NCBI RefSeq assembly: GCF_023806465.1
Contig: NZ_JAMSLS010000011.1
Span: forward strand, 1-40,311
DNA length: 40,311 bases
Reading direction: 5' to 3'
DNA from: Thermomicrobium sp. CFH 73360
GTDB lineage: Bacteria; Chloroflexota; Chloroflexia; Thermomicrobiales; Thermomicrobiaceae
Made by a program: the position numbers and the translations under genes. Below the pieces are notes generated by a model that was not told the origin of the DNA, did not search any database, and was given only the letters and a program-made list of their open reading frames with translations. Of this stretch, positions 30,292 to 38,514 are shown in pieces; position 1 is the stretch's first letter; every line of letters starts with the position of its first letter.

Positions 30292-31992
30292 GTGCCCATC
30301 CGTATCGACCGAAGGCGGTACGCCTCGTGGTATGGACCGACAGCCGGCGACCGAGTCCGCTTGGCTGACACAAATTTATTTGCCCGAATTGAACGAGACG
30401 ATACCCTACCCGGCTTTGAGCCGCTCGTCGGTTTTGGGAGACCGGTCCGTGACGGCATGCTGACAAGCCGAGACCATGGACCAAGCAAGCTCGATTTGGT
30501 GATCACCAACGTCATCGTCATGGATCCAGTGCTTGGCATCTTCAAAAGCAGCATCGGTATCAAGGACGGCCGCATCGTCGCTCTCGGTCGCGCCGGGAAC
30601 CCAGACGTCATGGACGACGTGGAACTGCTAATCAGCAATGCCACAGGGATAATCCCTGGAGAGGGTCTGATCGCCACCCCTGGTGCAATCGACGCGCATG
30701 TCCACCTCTCTTCGACCAGCGTGATCCCGGCGGCGCTGAGTGCTGGTATTACCACGCTCGTTGCCCAGGGATCCGGCGGCGTGTGGGATCTTGGGGTCAA
30801 CCCAGCGACGAATCTACGGCACCTCTTTGAGGCTTTTGAAGCAATCCCGCTCAATCTCGCTGTGCTTGGACGGGGATCCTCCGACCACGCACAACTCGTC
30901 GAGCACCTTGAATCCGGGTGCGCCGGATTCAAGATCCACGAAGATGTCGGCGCGTTCCCTGCGGTCATCGATACGTGCCTCACTGTTGCCGACCAAGCCG
31001 GAGTCCAGGTCGCGCTCCACACCGATGGGCTGAACGAAGCGGGATCGCTTCGTGAGACGATCGCGGCGATCAATGGCCGCTCCATCCACGCCTACCACGT
31101 CGAGGGTTCCGGCGGTGGACATGCACCAAACGTCCTGGAGATTGTGTCCGAGCCGAACATTATCGGCTCCTCCACTAGTCCGACGATCCCATACTCTCGA
31201 AACAGCACCGCTGAACTGCTCGACATGATCGTCGCGGTGCACCGGCTGTCACGAGATATCCCAACCGACGTCGCTGCTGCCCATGACCGAGTGCGGGCAA
31301 CGACGATCGCCGCCGAGGACATCCTGCATGATCTGGGCGCCATTTCGATCATGTCCTCCGATTCGCAGGGTATGGGACGCATCGGCGAAGTCATCAGTCG
31401 CACCTGGCAGCTTGCACACCGCATGAAAGAGGTCCGCGGAGGTGGCTTTGACCCAACGACCGGTACTGGTGATGACAATCCGCGAATCCTGCAGTATCTG
31501 GCAAAGTACACGATCAACCCTGCCATCACCCACGGCCTCGACCATGAGGTCGGTAGTTTAGAGCCCGGAAAACTTGCTGACATTGTGCTCTGGCATCCGG
31601 CCTTCTTTGGTGCCAAGCCGGCTGCAGTCATCAAAGGCGGGTTTGTGGTCTGGGCTCCTGTCGGTGACGGTATGGGTTCTACCCGCTGGAGTCAGCCGTT
31701 GATCTATCGAGCAATGTTCGGCGGACTCGGCCGCGCTCCGGCGGCTTTGGCCGTCGCATTTGTTGCACCTGTTGCTCTTGAAACTGGAGCCTTCGTTCGG
31801 TACGGACTGCAACGTCGTCCGGTCGCTGTGCGTAACACCCGCCAGATCTTTAAAGGCGCGATGTACTACAATACAGCCTCACCTCGTGTTCGCGTGGATC
31901 CGACGACCCTGGAAGTCGCGATTGACGGCCAGACCGTCTCCATTCCGCCCGCCGAGGAACTCCCCCTCACCGTTCGCTATTTCATCGCCTGA
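30292..31992 (+). CDS. ureC: Divergent urease alpha subunit-like amidohydrolase
   Basis: This 566-residue dinuclear amidohydrolase has the full urease alpha length. By alignment to Sporosarcina pasteurii urease the metal ligands are kept: His136/His138 (137/139), carbamylated Lys214 (220), His243 (249), His269 (275) and Asp357 (363). Catalytic His216 (222), His317 (323) and Arg333 (339) are also kept. Three substrate-site features differ: flap Cys322 is Val316; the neighbour of His323 is Arg318; Ala366 is Gly360. The loop holding Ala170 is 5 residues shorter and rewritten (AQGSGGVWDLGVNPATN). Thus the hydrolytic centre is intact but the pocket may take a compound larger than urea. The GTG start follows AAAGGAG. 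No nickel-insertion genes are near. It could be a low-activity urease or a different ureohydrolase. Confidence 0.88.
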   Translation: MPIRIDRRRYASWYGPTAGDRVRLADTNLFARIERDDTLPGFEPLVGFGRPVRDGMLTSRDHGPSKLDLVITNVIVMDPVLGIFKSSIGIKDGRIVALGRAGNPDVMDDVELLISNATGIIPGEGLIATPGAIDAHVHLSSTSVIPAALSAGITTLVAQGSGGVWDLGVNPATNLRHLFEAFEAIPLNLAVLGRGSSDHAQLVEHLESGCAGFKIHEDVGAFPAVIDTCLTVADQAGVQVALHTDGLNEAGSLRETIAAINGRSIHAYHVEGSGGGHAPNVLEIVSEPNIIGSSTSPTIPYSRNSTAELLDMIVAVHRLSRDIPTDVAAAHDRVRATTIAAEDILHDLGAISIMSSDSQGMGRIGEVISRTWQLAHRMKEVRGGGFDPTTGTGDDNPRILQYLAKYTINPAITHGLDHEVGSLEPGKLADIVLWHPAFFGAKPAAVIKGGFVVWAPVGDGMGSTRWSQPLIYRAMFGGLGRAPAALAVAFVAPVALETGAFVRYGLQRRPVAVRNTRQIFKGAMYYNTASPRVRVDPTTLEVAIDGQTVSIPPAEELPLTVRYFIA

Positions 31993-31998
31993 CACCGG

Positions 31999-32637
31999 CT
32001 AATCGTAGATCCGAACAAGAATATCGGTCGGATTGAAAGCATTACACGGATTCTGATCCTGCGGGCACGCGGAAACTGCGATAATAAGATCCATAAGTGC
32101 TCGAAGTAACACATAGTCATTGCGCTCCGAGAGTGGTTCCCGAATCTCGAAACGTCCCTTGGCGACGATACCAACATTCATGAACCAGTTGACGGGATCG
32201 GGGATATCATCCTCCTGGATACCATACTCCCCAAGAACACTCAAGAAGTTATCTTTACAGTTTGGATGGTCGGGTATGCCATAGTCGTCCAGGTATCGCC
32301 GCTGATCGCACGCTGGAAAGAGGATGTCGTGGCGACCAACCGTATCTTCGAGGAGCACGAGCATCGGATTGCGACGATTGCTGTAGAGAATCATCCCCTG
32401 AGTCAAAACGAGCGAGTTATTGATCGCACGCGTGTGTGACGTCGAGAGATACTCGCGGACATCGTGCAAGTTGAAGGCCACCATGTCCGCAACCTGTTTT
32501 CCTTGGACATCGGTGATCTGGAGAAGCTGCCCCTCCTTCAATGGAAAAGCGATCGGCACCGTTGGCCGCACCTGTGCCGCTCGCTTCGGCACGCGGCCAA
32601 ACAAGATGTGCTCACTGGGCGCTATCGGCTGCGCCAT
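31999..32637 (-). CDS. DUF1989 / urea carboxylase-associated protein
   Basis: This 212-residue protein belongs to the DUF1989 family. Motifs in order are QVADMVAFN, STSHTRAINNSLVLTQG, RNPMLVLLEDTVGRHDILFPACD, NCKDNFLSVLGEYGI, PDPVNWFMNV and DLIIAVSACPQDQNPCNAFNPTD, with conserved His, Cys and Asp residues. Family members found beside urea/guanidine carboxylase form the carboxyguanidine deiminase CgdAB; here a single copy is present and no carboxylase is seen. The ATG at 32637 lies after GGGAGAGAGG; the frame extends to 32664. It overlaps the end of the first ureohydrolase gene and ends 6 bases from the convergent urease-like alpha gene. Confidence 0.88.
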   Translation of the reverse strand: MAQPIAPSEHILFGRVPKRAAQVRPTVPIAFPLKEGQLLQITDVQGKQVADMVAFNLHDVREYLSTSHTRAINNSLVLTQGMILYSNRRNPMLVLLEDTVGRHDILFPACDQRRYLDDYGIPDHPNCKDNFLSVLGEYGIQEDDIPDPVNWFMNVGIVAKGRFEIREPLSERNDYVLLRALMDLIIAVSACPQDQNPCNAFNPTDILVRIYD

Positions 32638-33592
32638 AGCCTCTCTCCCTTCTCGTCGCGGCAATGACCGCGATCATATCGAAGATAAGGTTTGCTGCAT
32701 TGAGCGCGGTCACGTCGGCAGGATCGCGGTCTGGCAAGACCTCAACCAGATCCGCTGCCACAATGTCCAGCCCCACCAGCCCCCAGAGGAGTTCCTGCGC
32801 TTCCCAGGTCGCAAAACCTCCCACCTCTGGGGTTCCTGTGCCCGGCGCGAAGACCGGATCGAGAAAATCAATATCAAAGCTCAAGAAGACCGGAGATACC
32901 CCCACTCGACGATGGATCACCTCACACATCCGCGCGAGTCCCGCACGTCGCACGTCGCGGGCAGTCCAGACCTCAAAGCCGAGTTCGCGCGACTGCTCCA
33001 ATTCATCCAGTCCCCCGAGAGACCCACGGATACCAATTTGGATCGAGCGGCCCGGATCGACCAATCCCTCCTCCACTGCCCGACGAAACGGCGTGCCGTG
33101 GTTGTACTTCGTCTCCCAAATGGTGTCCCAGGTGTCCACATGCGAGTCGAAATGCACCAGCGCCACCGGTCCATACCGTCGCGCGACGGCACGAAGCTCC
33201 GGCAGCGAGATCGAATGGTCACCACCAATACCAATCGGGATCACTCCAGACTCAACGAGTGAGCCTATCCCTTCTTCGATGAGCTGGAAGCTTCGCTCGG
33301 TATATCCGGCAACCACAGGAAGATCGCCGTAATCGACGACCGAGAGCTCTGCCAAAATATCCACACCAAGCACGGGATGAAACTGTTCGATGCGCGACGA
33401 GTGCTCGCGCACCGCCGCTGGCCCGAATCGCGCACCCGGCCGGTACGTGACGCCGGTATCGAACGGAATACCGACGATTGCGACATCGACACTGTCAAGG
33501 CTCCGTGAATAGGGAAGCCGCGCAAAGGTACGGATCCCACTGAAACGGGGCTGCCACGGCGCGGAATTGTGGATCCTCGGTGTACTGCTCAT
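32612..33592 (-). CDS. Agmatinase/ureohydrolase family protein (copy 1)
   Basis: This 326-residue metal hydrolase is of the arginase/agmatinase/guanidine-hydrolase family. Binuclear metal ligands are visible: GGDHS (His126), DSHVD (Asp149, His151, Asp153) and SFDIDFLDP (Asp240, Asp242). APGTGTPEVGG is the family loop near the substrate. It would release urea from a guanidino compound such as agmatine, guanidinobutyrate or guanidine itself. It is about 70% identical by eye to the next gene and shares the N-terminal SGIRTFARLPYSRSLD with it, pointing to tandem duplication. Start ATG 33592 follows GGAAGAG. The 3' end overlaps the DUF1989 gene start. Confidence 0.9.
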   Translation of the reverse strand: MSSTPRIHNSAPWQPRFSGIRTFARLPYSRSLDSVDVAIVGIPFDTGVTYRPGARFGPAAVREHSSRIEQFHPVLGVDILAELSVVDYGDLPVVAGYTERSFQLIEEGIGSLVESGVIPIGIGGDHSISLPELRAVARRYGPVALVHFDSHVDTWDTIWETKYNHGTPFRRAVEEGLVDPGRSIQIGIRGSLGGLDELEQSRELGFEVWTARDVRRAGLARMCEVIHRRVGVSPVFLSFDIDFLDPVFAPGTGTPEVGGFATWEAQELLWGLVGLDIVAADLVEVLPDRDPADVTALNAANLIFDMIAVIAATRRERGYGAADSAQ

Positions 33593-33650
33593 CTGCTGCT
33601 CTTCCGATCCGGCTGTTTCACAGTGGCCTCCTCCACACCTCAGTTTGTTC

Positions 33651-34610
33651 TCAGGTCACGGTGGACGTGCGCCGGTTCACGGCGAGCACAGCCAGAAGCT
33701 CAAACAGGACATTCCCCGCAGCGAGTGCCGTGATACCGCTCACATCGTGCGCCGGTAGAACTTCGACGACATCCGCCGCTACAACGTCTACACCAACAAG
33801 ACCTCGTAGGAGCTCTTGTGCTTCCCGCGTGGTAAATCCTCCGACTTCCGGCGTCCCTGTCCCTGGCGCGTAGGCCGGATCAAGAAAGTCGATGTCGAAA
33901 CTGACGAAGACTGGTCCACGTCCCAGGCGACGGCGGATCGCTTCACTGACGGCCCCAAGGCCGGTGCGACGCATGTCGTCGGTGGTCCACACCTCGAAAC
34001 CGAGTGCACGGGATTGATCCAGATCCTCGGGGCCATACAGCGACCCCCGCATTCCCACCTGGATCGCCCGCCGCGTATCGATCAACCCCTCTTCCACGGC
34101 CCGTCGAAACGGGGTCCCGTGGGTGTACTTCTTCCCCCAGTATTCGTCCCACGTATCGGTATGCGAATCGAACTGGACGAACCCCACTGGACCGTATCGC
34201 CGAGCCACGGCCCGGAGCTCGGCCAGGGTAATCGAATGATCTCCACCAATCACAAGCGGAACGATGTCTCGATCGAAGAGGGGCCGCAAGCCGCTCTCGA
34301 TACGCTCGTAGCTGTCCTCGATGTATCCCGGCACAACCGGAAGGTCACCGTAATCGATCACAGACAGCACCTCATACACATCGACATCCAGCGAAGGGTG
34401 ATAGGTACGCAACATCGCGGACATCTCGCGTACTGCTGCTGGGCCAAACCGCGCTCCCACACGATAGGTCACACCAGTATCAAAAGGCACCCCGACAATC
34501 GCGACGTCGACTCCATCAAGGTCACGAACGTATGGCAGGCGCGCGAACGTTCGAATGCCTGCGAACCGTGGGCTCTCAAGCCCACTCACCGGCGCATACC
34601 GTTTCGGCAT
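33651..34610 (-). CDS. Agmatinase/ureohydrolase family protein (copy 2)
   Basis: This 319-residue paralogue of the neighbouring ureohydrolase carries the same metal ligands: GGDHS (His125), DSHTD (Asp148, His150, Asp152) and SFDIDFLDP (Asp239, Asp241), with GTGTPEVGG. A conserved YTHGTPFRRAVEEGL follows the second metal motif in both copies. Having two copies could mean a hetero-oligomer or two substrates. The ATG at 34610 has GGAGG at correct spacing and lies one base after the stop of the beta-ketoacyl synthase gene. The longer frame to 34757 is inside that gene. The family does not allow a firm choice between agmatinase and guanidine hydrolase. Confidence 0.9.
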   Translation of the reverse strand: MPKRYAPVSGLESPRFAGIRTFARLPYVRDLDGVDVAIVGVPFDTGVTYRVGARFGPAAVREMSAMLRTYHPSLDVDVYEVLSVIDYGDLPVVPGYIEDSYERIESGLRPLFDRDIVPLVIGGDHSITLAELRAVARRYGPVGFVQFDSHTDTWDEYWGKKYTHGTPFRRAVEEGLIDTRRAIQVGMRGSLYGPEDLDQSRALGFEVWTTDDMRRTGLGAVSEAIRRRLGRGPVFVSFDIDFLDPAYAPGTGTPEVGGFTTREAQELLRGLVGVDVVAADVVEVLPAHDVSGITALAAGNVLFELLAVLAVNRRTSTVT

Positions 34611-34611
34611 C

Positions 34612-35970
34612 TCATCCTCCTTGCCGCTCGGCGCGCTGTTCATCCTCCCATGCCGCAAAGACGAGGCAGCAGTTTTGCCCACCCAACCCGAACGAGTTCT
34701 TGAGAGCGACGCGCACGCGATGCCGGCGCGCTCCCTCCGGCACATAATCCAGGTCACACTCCGGATCTGGGAACTCGTAATTGCGAGTCGGATGCACCAT
34801 CCCGTCGCGAATACTGAGGATCGTCATAATCGACTCAACGGCCCCCGCGGCACCCATCAGATGCCCAATCATCGACTTGGTCGAGCTGATCGGAATGCGA
34901 TACGCGCGTTCCCCAAAGACCGCCTTGATCGCGACCGTTTCCGCCCGATCACCGAGGGGCGTTGAAGCGGCATGTGCATTAATGTAGTCTACGGCTTCCG
35001 GCATTACGCCCGCATCGTCAAGCGCGGCACGCATTGCCCGTGCTGCCCCGCTTCCCTCGGGATCCGGCGCAATCGGGTGGAAGCCGTCGTTACTGGAGGC
35101 ATACCCCAGCAATTCGGCGTAGATCCGGGCACCGCGTGCGCGCGCATGGTCAAGTGCCTCCAGGACGACGATCCCTGCGCCCTCACCGACGACGAAGCCA
35201 TGGCGCTGGGCATCGAACGGCCGGCTCGCCGCCTCTGGCCGATCATTCCAAGTCGAAGCCGCCCGCTGCACGGCAAAACTGGCGATGAACAGCGGAAAGA
35301 CACAGTACTCGGTTCCACCGGCCAATGCAACATCTGCCGCGCCGGAACGAATCATCTCGGCCGCCTCGCCGATCGCCTGCGCGCCGGTCGCACAAGCCGT
35401 CGAAATCGTGAGACTTGGTCCAACGAAGCGGAATGCCTGCGCCAGGTGATAGGCTGGCATGTTGTGCGGGAACGTGGTCATGAAATGTGGCGAAATCCGC
35501 ATTAGCCCCCGCCGTTGGGCGAGCTCCTGCGTCTCCAGGATGGTCGCCATTCCACCGGCCCCAGTACCGATCACGACCGCAGCCCGCGCGGGATCGAGGT
35601 CGTCGCTCTTGAGTCCTGCGTCTCGGAGCGCCTGCCCCCCAGCTTCGAGTGCATACTGACTGAACATCGCCATTTGTCGAGCGGTTTTTGGATCGACCCA
35701 ATCACCGAGCGTGAAGCCTCGTACCTCTGCAGCAATCTGCACGGGAAGTTCACTGGGATCGAACCGCTCGATCCGACGCACTCCCGATTCACCACGCAGT
35801 ACACGATGCCACGTCTCCTCGGCACTCAGCCCAAGTGGCGTCACTGCCCCAAGACCGGTGATGACGACGCGTCGACGAACCGGCCCGGTACCGTTGCTCA
35901 TTCGCGCGCCACACCAAGGGCAAAAGCGAGCACCCTCAGGTACCTGATCACCGCAGTGGTGGCAGCGCAT
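34612..35970 (-). CDS. fabF: Beta-ketoacyl-ACP synthase II with N-terminal zinc ribbon
   Basis: This 452-residue KAS II condenses malonyl-ACP with acyl-ACP in fatty-acid synthesis. The thiolase-fold body starts near residue 34 (RRVVITGLGAVTPLG) and holds the Cys-His-His triad: Cys193 (ISTACATGAQAIG), His333 (NAHAASTPLGD, where HGTST is usual) and His370 (KSMIGHLMGAAG). Ahead of it is a 23-residue zinc ribbon, MRCHHCGDQVPEGARFCPWC (Cys3, 6, 17, 20). The ATG at 35970 has AAGGGGAGGG upstream. The start of the bare KAS domain (35901) has no ribosome-binding site, so the fusion is probably real. It sits one base from the ureohydrolase gene. Confidence 0.88.
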   Translation of the reverse strand: MRCHHCGDQVPEGARFCPWCGARMSNGTGPVRRRVVITGLGAVTPLGLSAEETWHRVLRGESGVRRIERFDPSELPVQIAAEVRGFTLGDWVDPKTARQMAMFSQYALEAGGQALRDAGLKSDDLDPARAAVVIGTGAGGMATILETQELAQRRGLMRISPHFMTTFPHNMPAYHLAQAFRFVGPSLTISTACATGAQAIGEAAEMIRSGAADVALAGGTEYCVFPLFIASFAVQRAASTWNDRPEAASRPFDAQRHGFVVGEGAGIVVLEALDHARARGARIYAELLGYASSNDGFHPIAPDPEGSGAARAMRAALDDAGVMPEAVDYINAHAASTPLGDRAETVAIKAVFGERAYRIPISSTKSMIGHLMGAAGAVESIMTILSIRDGMVHPTRNYEFPDPECDLDYVPEGARRHRVRVALKNSFGLGGQNCCLVFAAWEDEQRAERQGG

Positions 35971-36035
35971 ACCCTCCCCTTCCCAGTCCGGATCCTAGCA
36001 TGCTGTAGCGCACCCGAACAGATAACCCAACTCCC

Positions 36036-37127
36036 TTAGCGGTTCGGACGCAACAGGAGAGTCGGTTTTCGCGGTTTCTTGGCTGCTTCCACCGCGAGTC
36101 GTGCTGCTGCCTGACGGGCCGCTTCCCGGAACGCCTGCGCCGTCACCGATTGGGGATGTCCAACCACAACCGGAACGCCCGTGTCACCGCCTTCACGGAC
36201 CGCGGGATCGATCGGGATCTGGCCGAGCAGCGGAACGCCGTACTTGTTCGCCACGCGCTCACCTCCACCCGATCCGAAAATCTCTGCGACGTGTCCGCAA
36301 TGCGGACAGACAAAGTAGCTCATATTCTCGATGATCCCCAGCACCGGCGTCTTCACTTCGCGGAACATCTGGAGCCCCTTGACTGCATCCGCGAGGGCAA
36401 CGTCCTGCGGCGTTGTGACGATAATCGCTCCCGAAAGCGGAATCGTCTGAACCAACGTCAGTTGAACGTCACCAGTACCGGGTGGAAGATCGATGACGAG
36501 GTAATCGAGTTCGCCCCACTGGACGTCGCTGAGAAATTGACGAAGAAGCTGGGATACTAGCGGACCTCGCCAGATCAGTGCCTTCTCTGGATCTAAGATG
36601 TATCCTACCGACATCACCGCGAGCCCATACGCCCGTCCCGGAATGATCTTGTTGTCCACCAGGCCCGGCTGCTCTTCCGCCCCCAGCATCAAGGGAATGC
36701 TCGGCCCGTACACATCAGCGTCGAGAAGACCGACAGCTGCGCCCTCCTCCGCCAGCGCTACGGCGAGATTCACCGCGACCGTCGACTTTCCAACGCCTCC
36801 CTTGCCGCTGGCCACAGCGATCGTGTTTTTCACACCCGGAATCGGCTGACGGTCTGGAAGGCCAGTGCCGGCCGCGCGCACACGAGCCGAGAACTGGACA
36901 TCGACCTGCTTGATCCCGGGAAGACCACGCAGCGCTTCCTCCACGTCACTCCGAATGCGCTCGCGCAAGGGGCAGGCTGGCGTTGTCAACTCAACCTGGA
37001 CACGCACATTCGCCCCTTCAATGGCAATATCTTTGATCATCCCGAGCTCGACCAGACTGCGGTGGAGCTCCGGATCCTGTACCGGTCGCAACGCTTCAAG
37101 CACCTGTTCCCGTGTCAACTCGCTCAT
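36036..37127 (-). CDS. mrp: Mrp/NBP35 family Fe-S carrier ATPase (ApbC)
   Basis: This 363-residue P-loop protein carries or assembles iron-sulfur clusters. The N-terminal MIP18/DUF59 domain (about 5-80) includes VQDPELHRSLVELGMI and LTTPACPLRERI (a conserved Cys). The ATPase domain has the deviant Walker A SGKGGVGKST (107-116), DADVYGPSIPLML, DLPPGTGDVQLTL and the cluster-binding pair CPHC (MSYFVCPHCGH). The ATG at 37127 matches the usual start; a few upstream residues are possible. Its own promoter lies near 37185, 60 bases after the NnrS-like gene. The fabF-ureohydrolase-DUF1989 run follows after 65 bases and may be co-transcribed. Confidence 0.93.
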   Translation of the reverse strand: MSELTREQVLEALRPVQDPELHRSLVELGMIKDIAIEGANVRVQVELTTPACPLRERIRSDVEEALRGLPGIKQVDVQFSARVRAAGTGLPDRQPIPGVKNTIAVASGKGGVGKSTVAVNLAVALAEEGAAVGLLDADVYGPSIPLMLGAEEQPGLVDNKIIPGRAYGLAVMSVGYILDPEKALIWRGPLVSQLLRQFLSDVQWGELDYLVIDLPPGTGDVQLTLVQTIPLSGAIIVTTPQDVALADAVKGLQMFREVKTPVLGIIENMSYFVCPHCGHVAEIFGSGGGERVANKYGVPLLGQIPIDPAVREGGDTGVPVVVGHPQSVTAQAFREAARQAAARLAVEAAKKPRKPTLLLRPNR

Positions 37128-37184
37128 CGACTGCCGACCCCTATCCGTGCACGCAGGCACCTGAGACTTTCGTAACTACAGCGT

Positions 37185-37193
37185 ATCCTAACA
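37185..37193 (-). promoter_or_regulatory. Extended -10 promoter upstream of mrp
   Basis: On the minus strand TGTTAGGAT fits an extended -10 (TGn plus TAGGAT, complement of 37185-37190), overlapping the NnrS-like stop codon. It would give a leader of about 50 bases to mrp. Confidence 0.45.
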
Positions 37194-38438
37194 CGTCGGT
37201 TCCCGACCGTGTGGCCGCCTCCCGCGCGATGCAAGAAGACCGACATGCCACGCGAACACCGCCATCGCACCCATTCCGAACAGACCAGCGAGACTACCAG
37301 CAACAGACGACAGGCCACCCGAGGTGAGAGCTGCCAGCAACCGCAAACTTGTCATTCCGAGCGCCACCACCAGGAGCAGCCAACCAGCACGGGGTGCACG
37401 CGATCGTTGCCCCGCAAAACCAGGAAGCAAGTGTGAGCCAACCGCAAAGATCAATGTGAGTAGGTAGCCCACTCCGATGAGGTGCCACTCGAGTGTCACG
37501 GCCCTCCCACTCTCGGCCACAGCAGTGCCTATGAGCCAGATGGCAGCCACCGCGAACCAGCCATAGGCGATAGTGGCCATCCACGCTGTCGGATCGTGCC
37601 ATAGTACACGTGTAACCCCCGTCAGCGCTCGCCGAGGTTCCAGCAAGCGCAAGGCAACAATCGCCCCCAGTATCCCCAATCCCTGCACCGCGCCTCCTAA
37701 TCGTACGCTCTCTCCGTGTCCAATGACCACTCCGAAACATCGCAGAACCAGCCCCACCAAATTCAAGAGGATCGTCACAGCGAGGCCTCCTCGGTTCGGT
37801 ATGCGAGTCCGAAAATACAGCGGGAATAATCGGCCTGACATCGCCAGCGCTACAGGCACCACAACGCCGTAGAACCCGAGGAAAACGCCGAGCTGGGTCC
37901 CTACCGACGACGCTCCAGCAATCCCGAGCGTGTCGGCTCCCAGTCCCAACGGCAAGGCGACTGCAGTGAGACCGATCGCCAGCAGCACCGCTGGATCGCG
38001 CTCTTTCCCACTTGCTGGCCGCTGTGCGACGAGTCGAGCAAAATCGATGGCGACTGACGCTCCACCAACCGACTCCGTGATAGCTCCCAAAAGGACGAGC
38101 TCATACTGGCCCAGGAAAACACCAAGAGTGCGGATCGCCATCCCACCAAAGAGGAGCACCCAGCTCCGGAGTGGATGCATCATGGTCGTGTGCGGCATAC
38201 CCCACAGGCGAGGGAGAAACCAATAGGCGACACCAATGGTCAGTGCGATGGCAAAGCCGTACAGTTGCACGTGGCCGTGCAGGCGAACGAGTTCGAGCTG
38301 ACGCTCCGGCGAAACGCCGAGCAGCGGCGCAACAAAGAGCCATGTTCCGACCACAAACCCGAAGAGCATACTCGTCAATACGGCACTGCCGGCGAATAAT
38401 CGCCAGGGTGGCAGGGAACGCACATCGAGGAGCGACAT
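37188..38438 (-). CDS. NnrS-like / oxidase-I-like polytopic membrane protein
   Basis: This 416-residue membrane protein has about 12 hydrophobic segments. LVRLHGHVQLYGFAIALTIG (His54, His56) and YWFLPRLWGMPHT in the first half resemble the HxH heme/copper region of NnrS and of oxidase subunit I, and GSHLLPGFAGQRS occurs late. NnrS proteins are linked to nitric-oxide stress and nitrite respiration. The ATG at 38438 has GTGAGG 6 bases ahead and is preferred over a GTG at 38474. It is divergent from folC and precedes mrp on the same strand. The assignment is by motif pattern, so another heme-copper-like membrane protein is possible. Confidence 0.65.
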   Translation of the reverse strand: MSLLDVRSLPPWRLFAGSAVLTSMLFGFVVGTWLFVAPLLGVSPERQLELVRLHGHVQLYGFAIALTIGVAYWFLPRLWGMPHTTMMHPLRSWVLLFGGMAIRTLGVFLGQYELVLLGAITESVGGASVAIDFARLVAQRPASGKERDPAVLLAIGLTAVALPLGLGADTLGIAGASSVGTQLGVFLGFYGVVVPVALAMSGRLFPLYFRTRIPNRGGLAVTILLNLVGLVLRCFGVVIGHGESVRLGGAVQGLGILGAIVALRLLEPRRALTGVTRVLWHDPTAWMATIAYGWFAVAAIWLIGTAVAESGRAVTLEWHLIGVGYLLTLIFAVGSHLLPGFAGQRSRAPRAGWLLLVVALGMTSLRLLAALTSGGLSSVAGSLAGLFGMGAMAVFAWHVGLLASRGRRPHGREPTC

Positions 38439-38454
38439 CGTCGGCCTCACCACC

Positions 38455-38463
38455 TGGTAGAAT
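38455..38463 (+). promoter_or_regulatory. Extended -10 promoter of folC
   Basis: TGGTAGAAT is an extended -10 (TGn plus TAGAAT, 38458-38463). The transcription start near 38470 is 45 bases before the folC ATG. No clear -35. Confidence 0.5.
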
Positions 38464-38514
38464 CGCGGCGCCACTGGGGCGTTAGTGTTTGCAGCATAGA
38501 GGAGTCATCACCAT

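Noticed and set aside
29763-31085. 440-residue minus-strand open frame opposite the urease-like genes
   Set aside because: The Ser/Arg/Pro-rich composition is typical of an antisense shadow, and the plus strand is clearly coding there.
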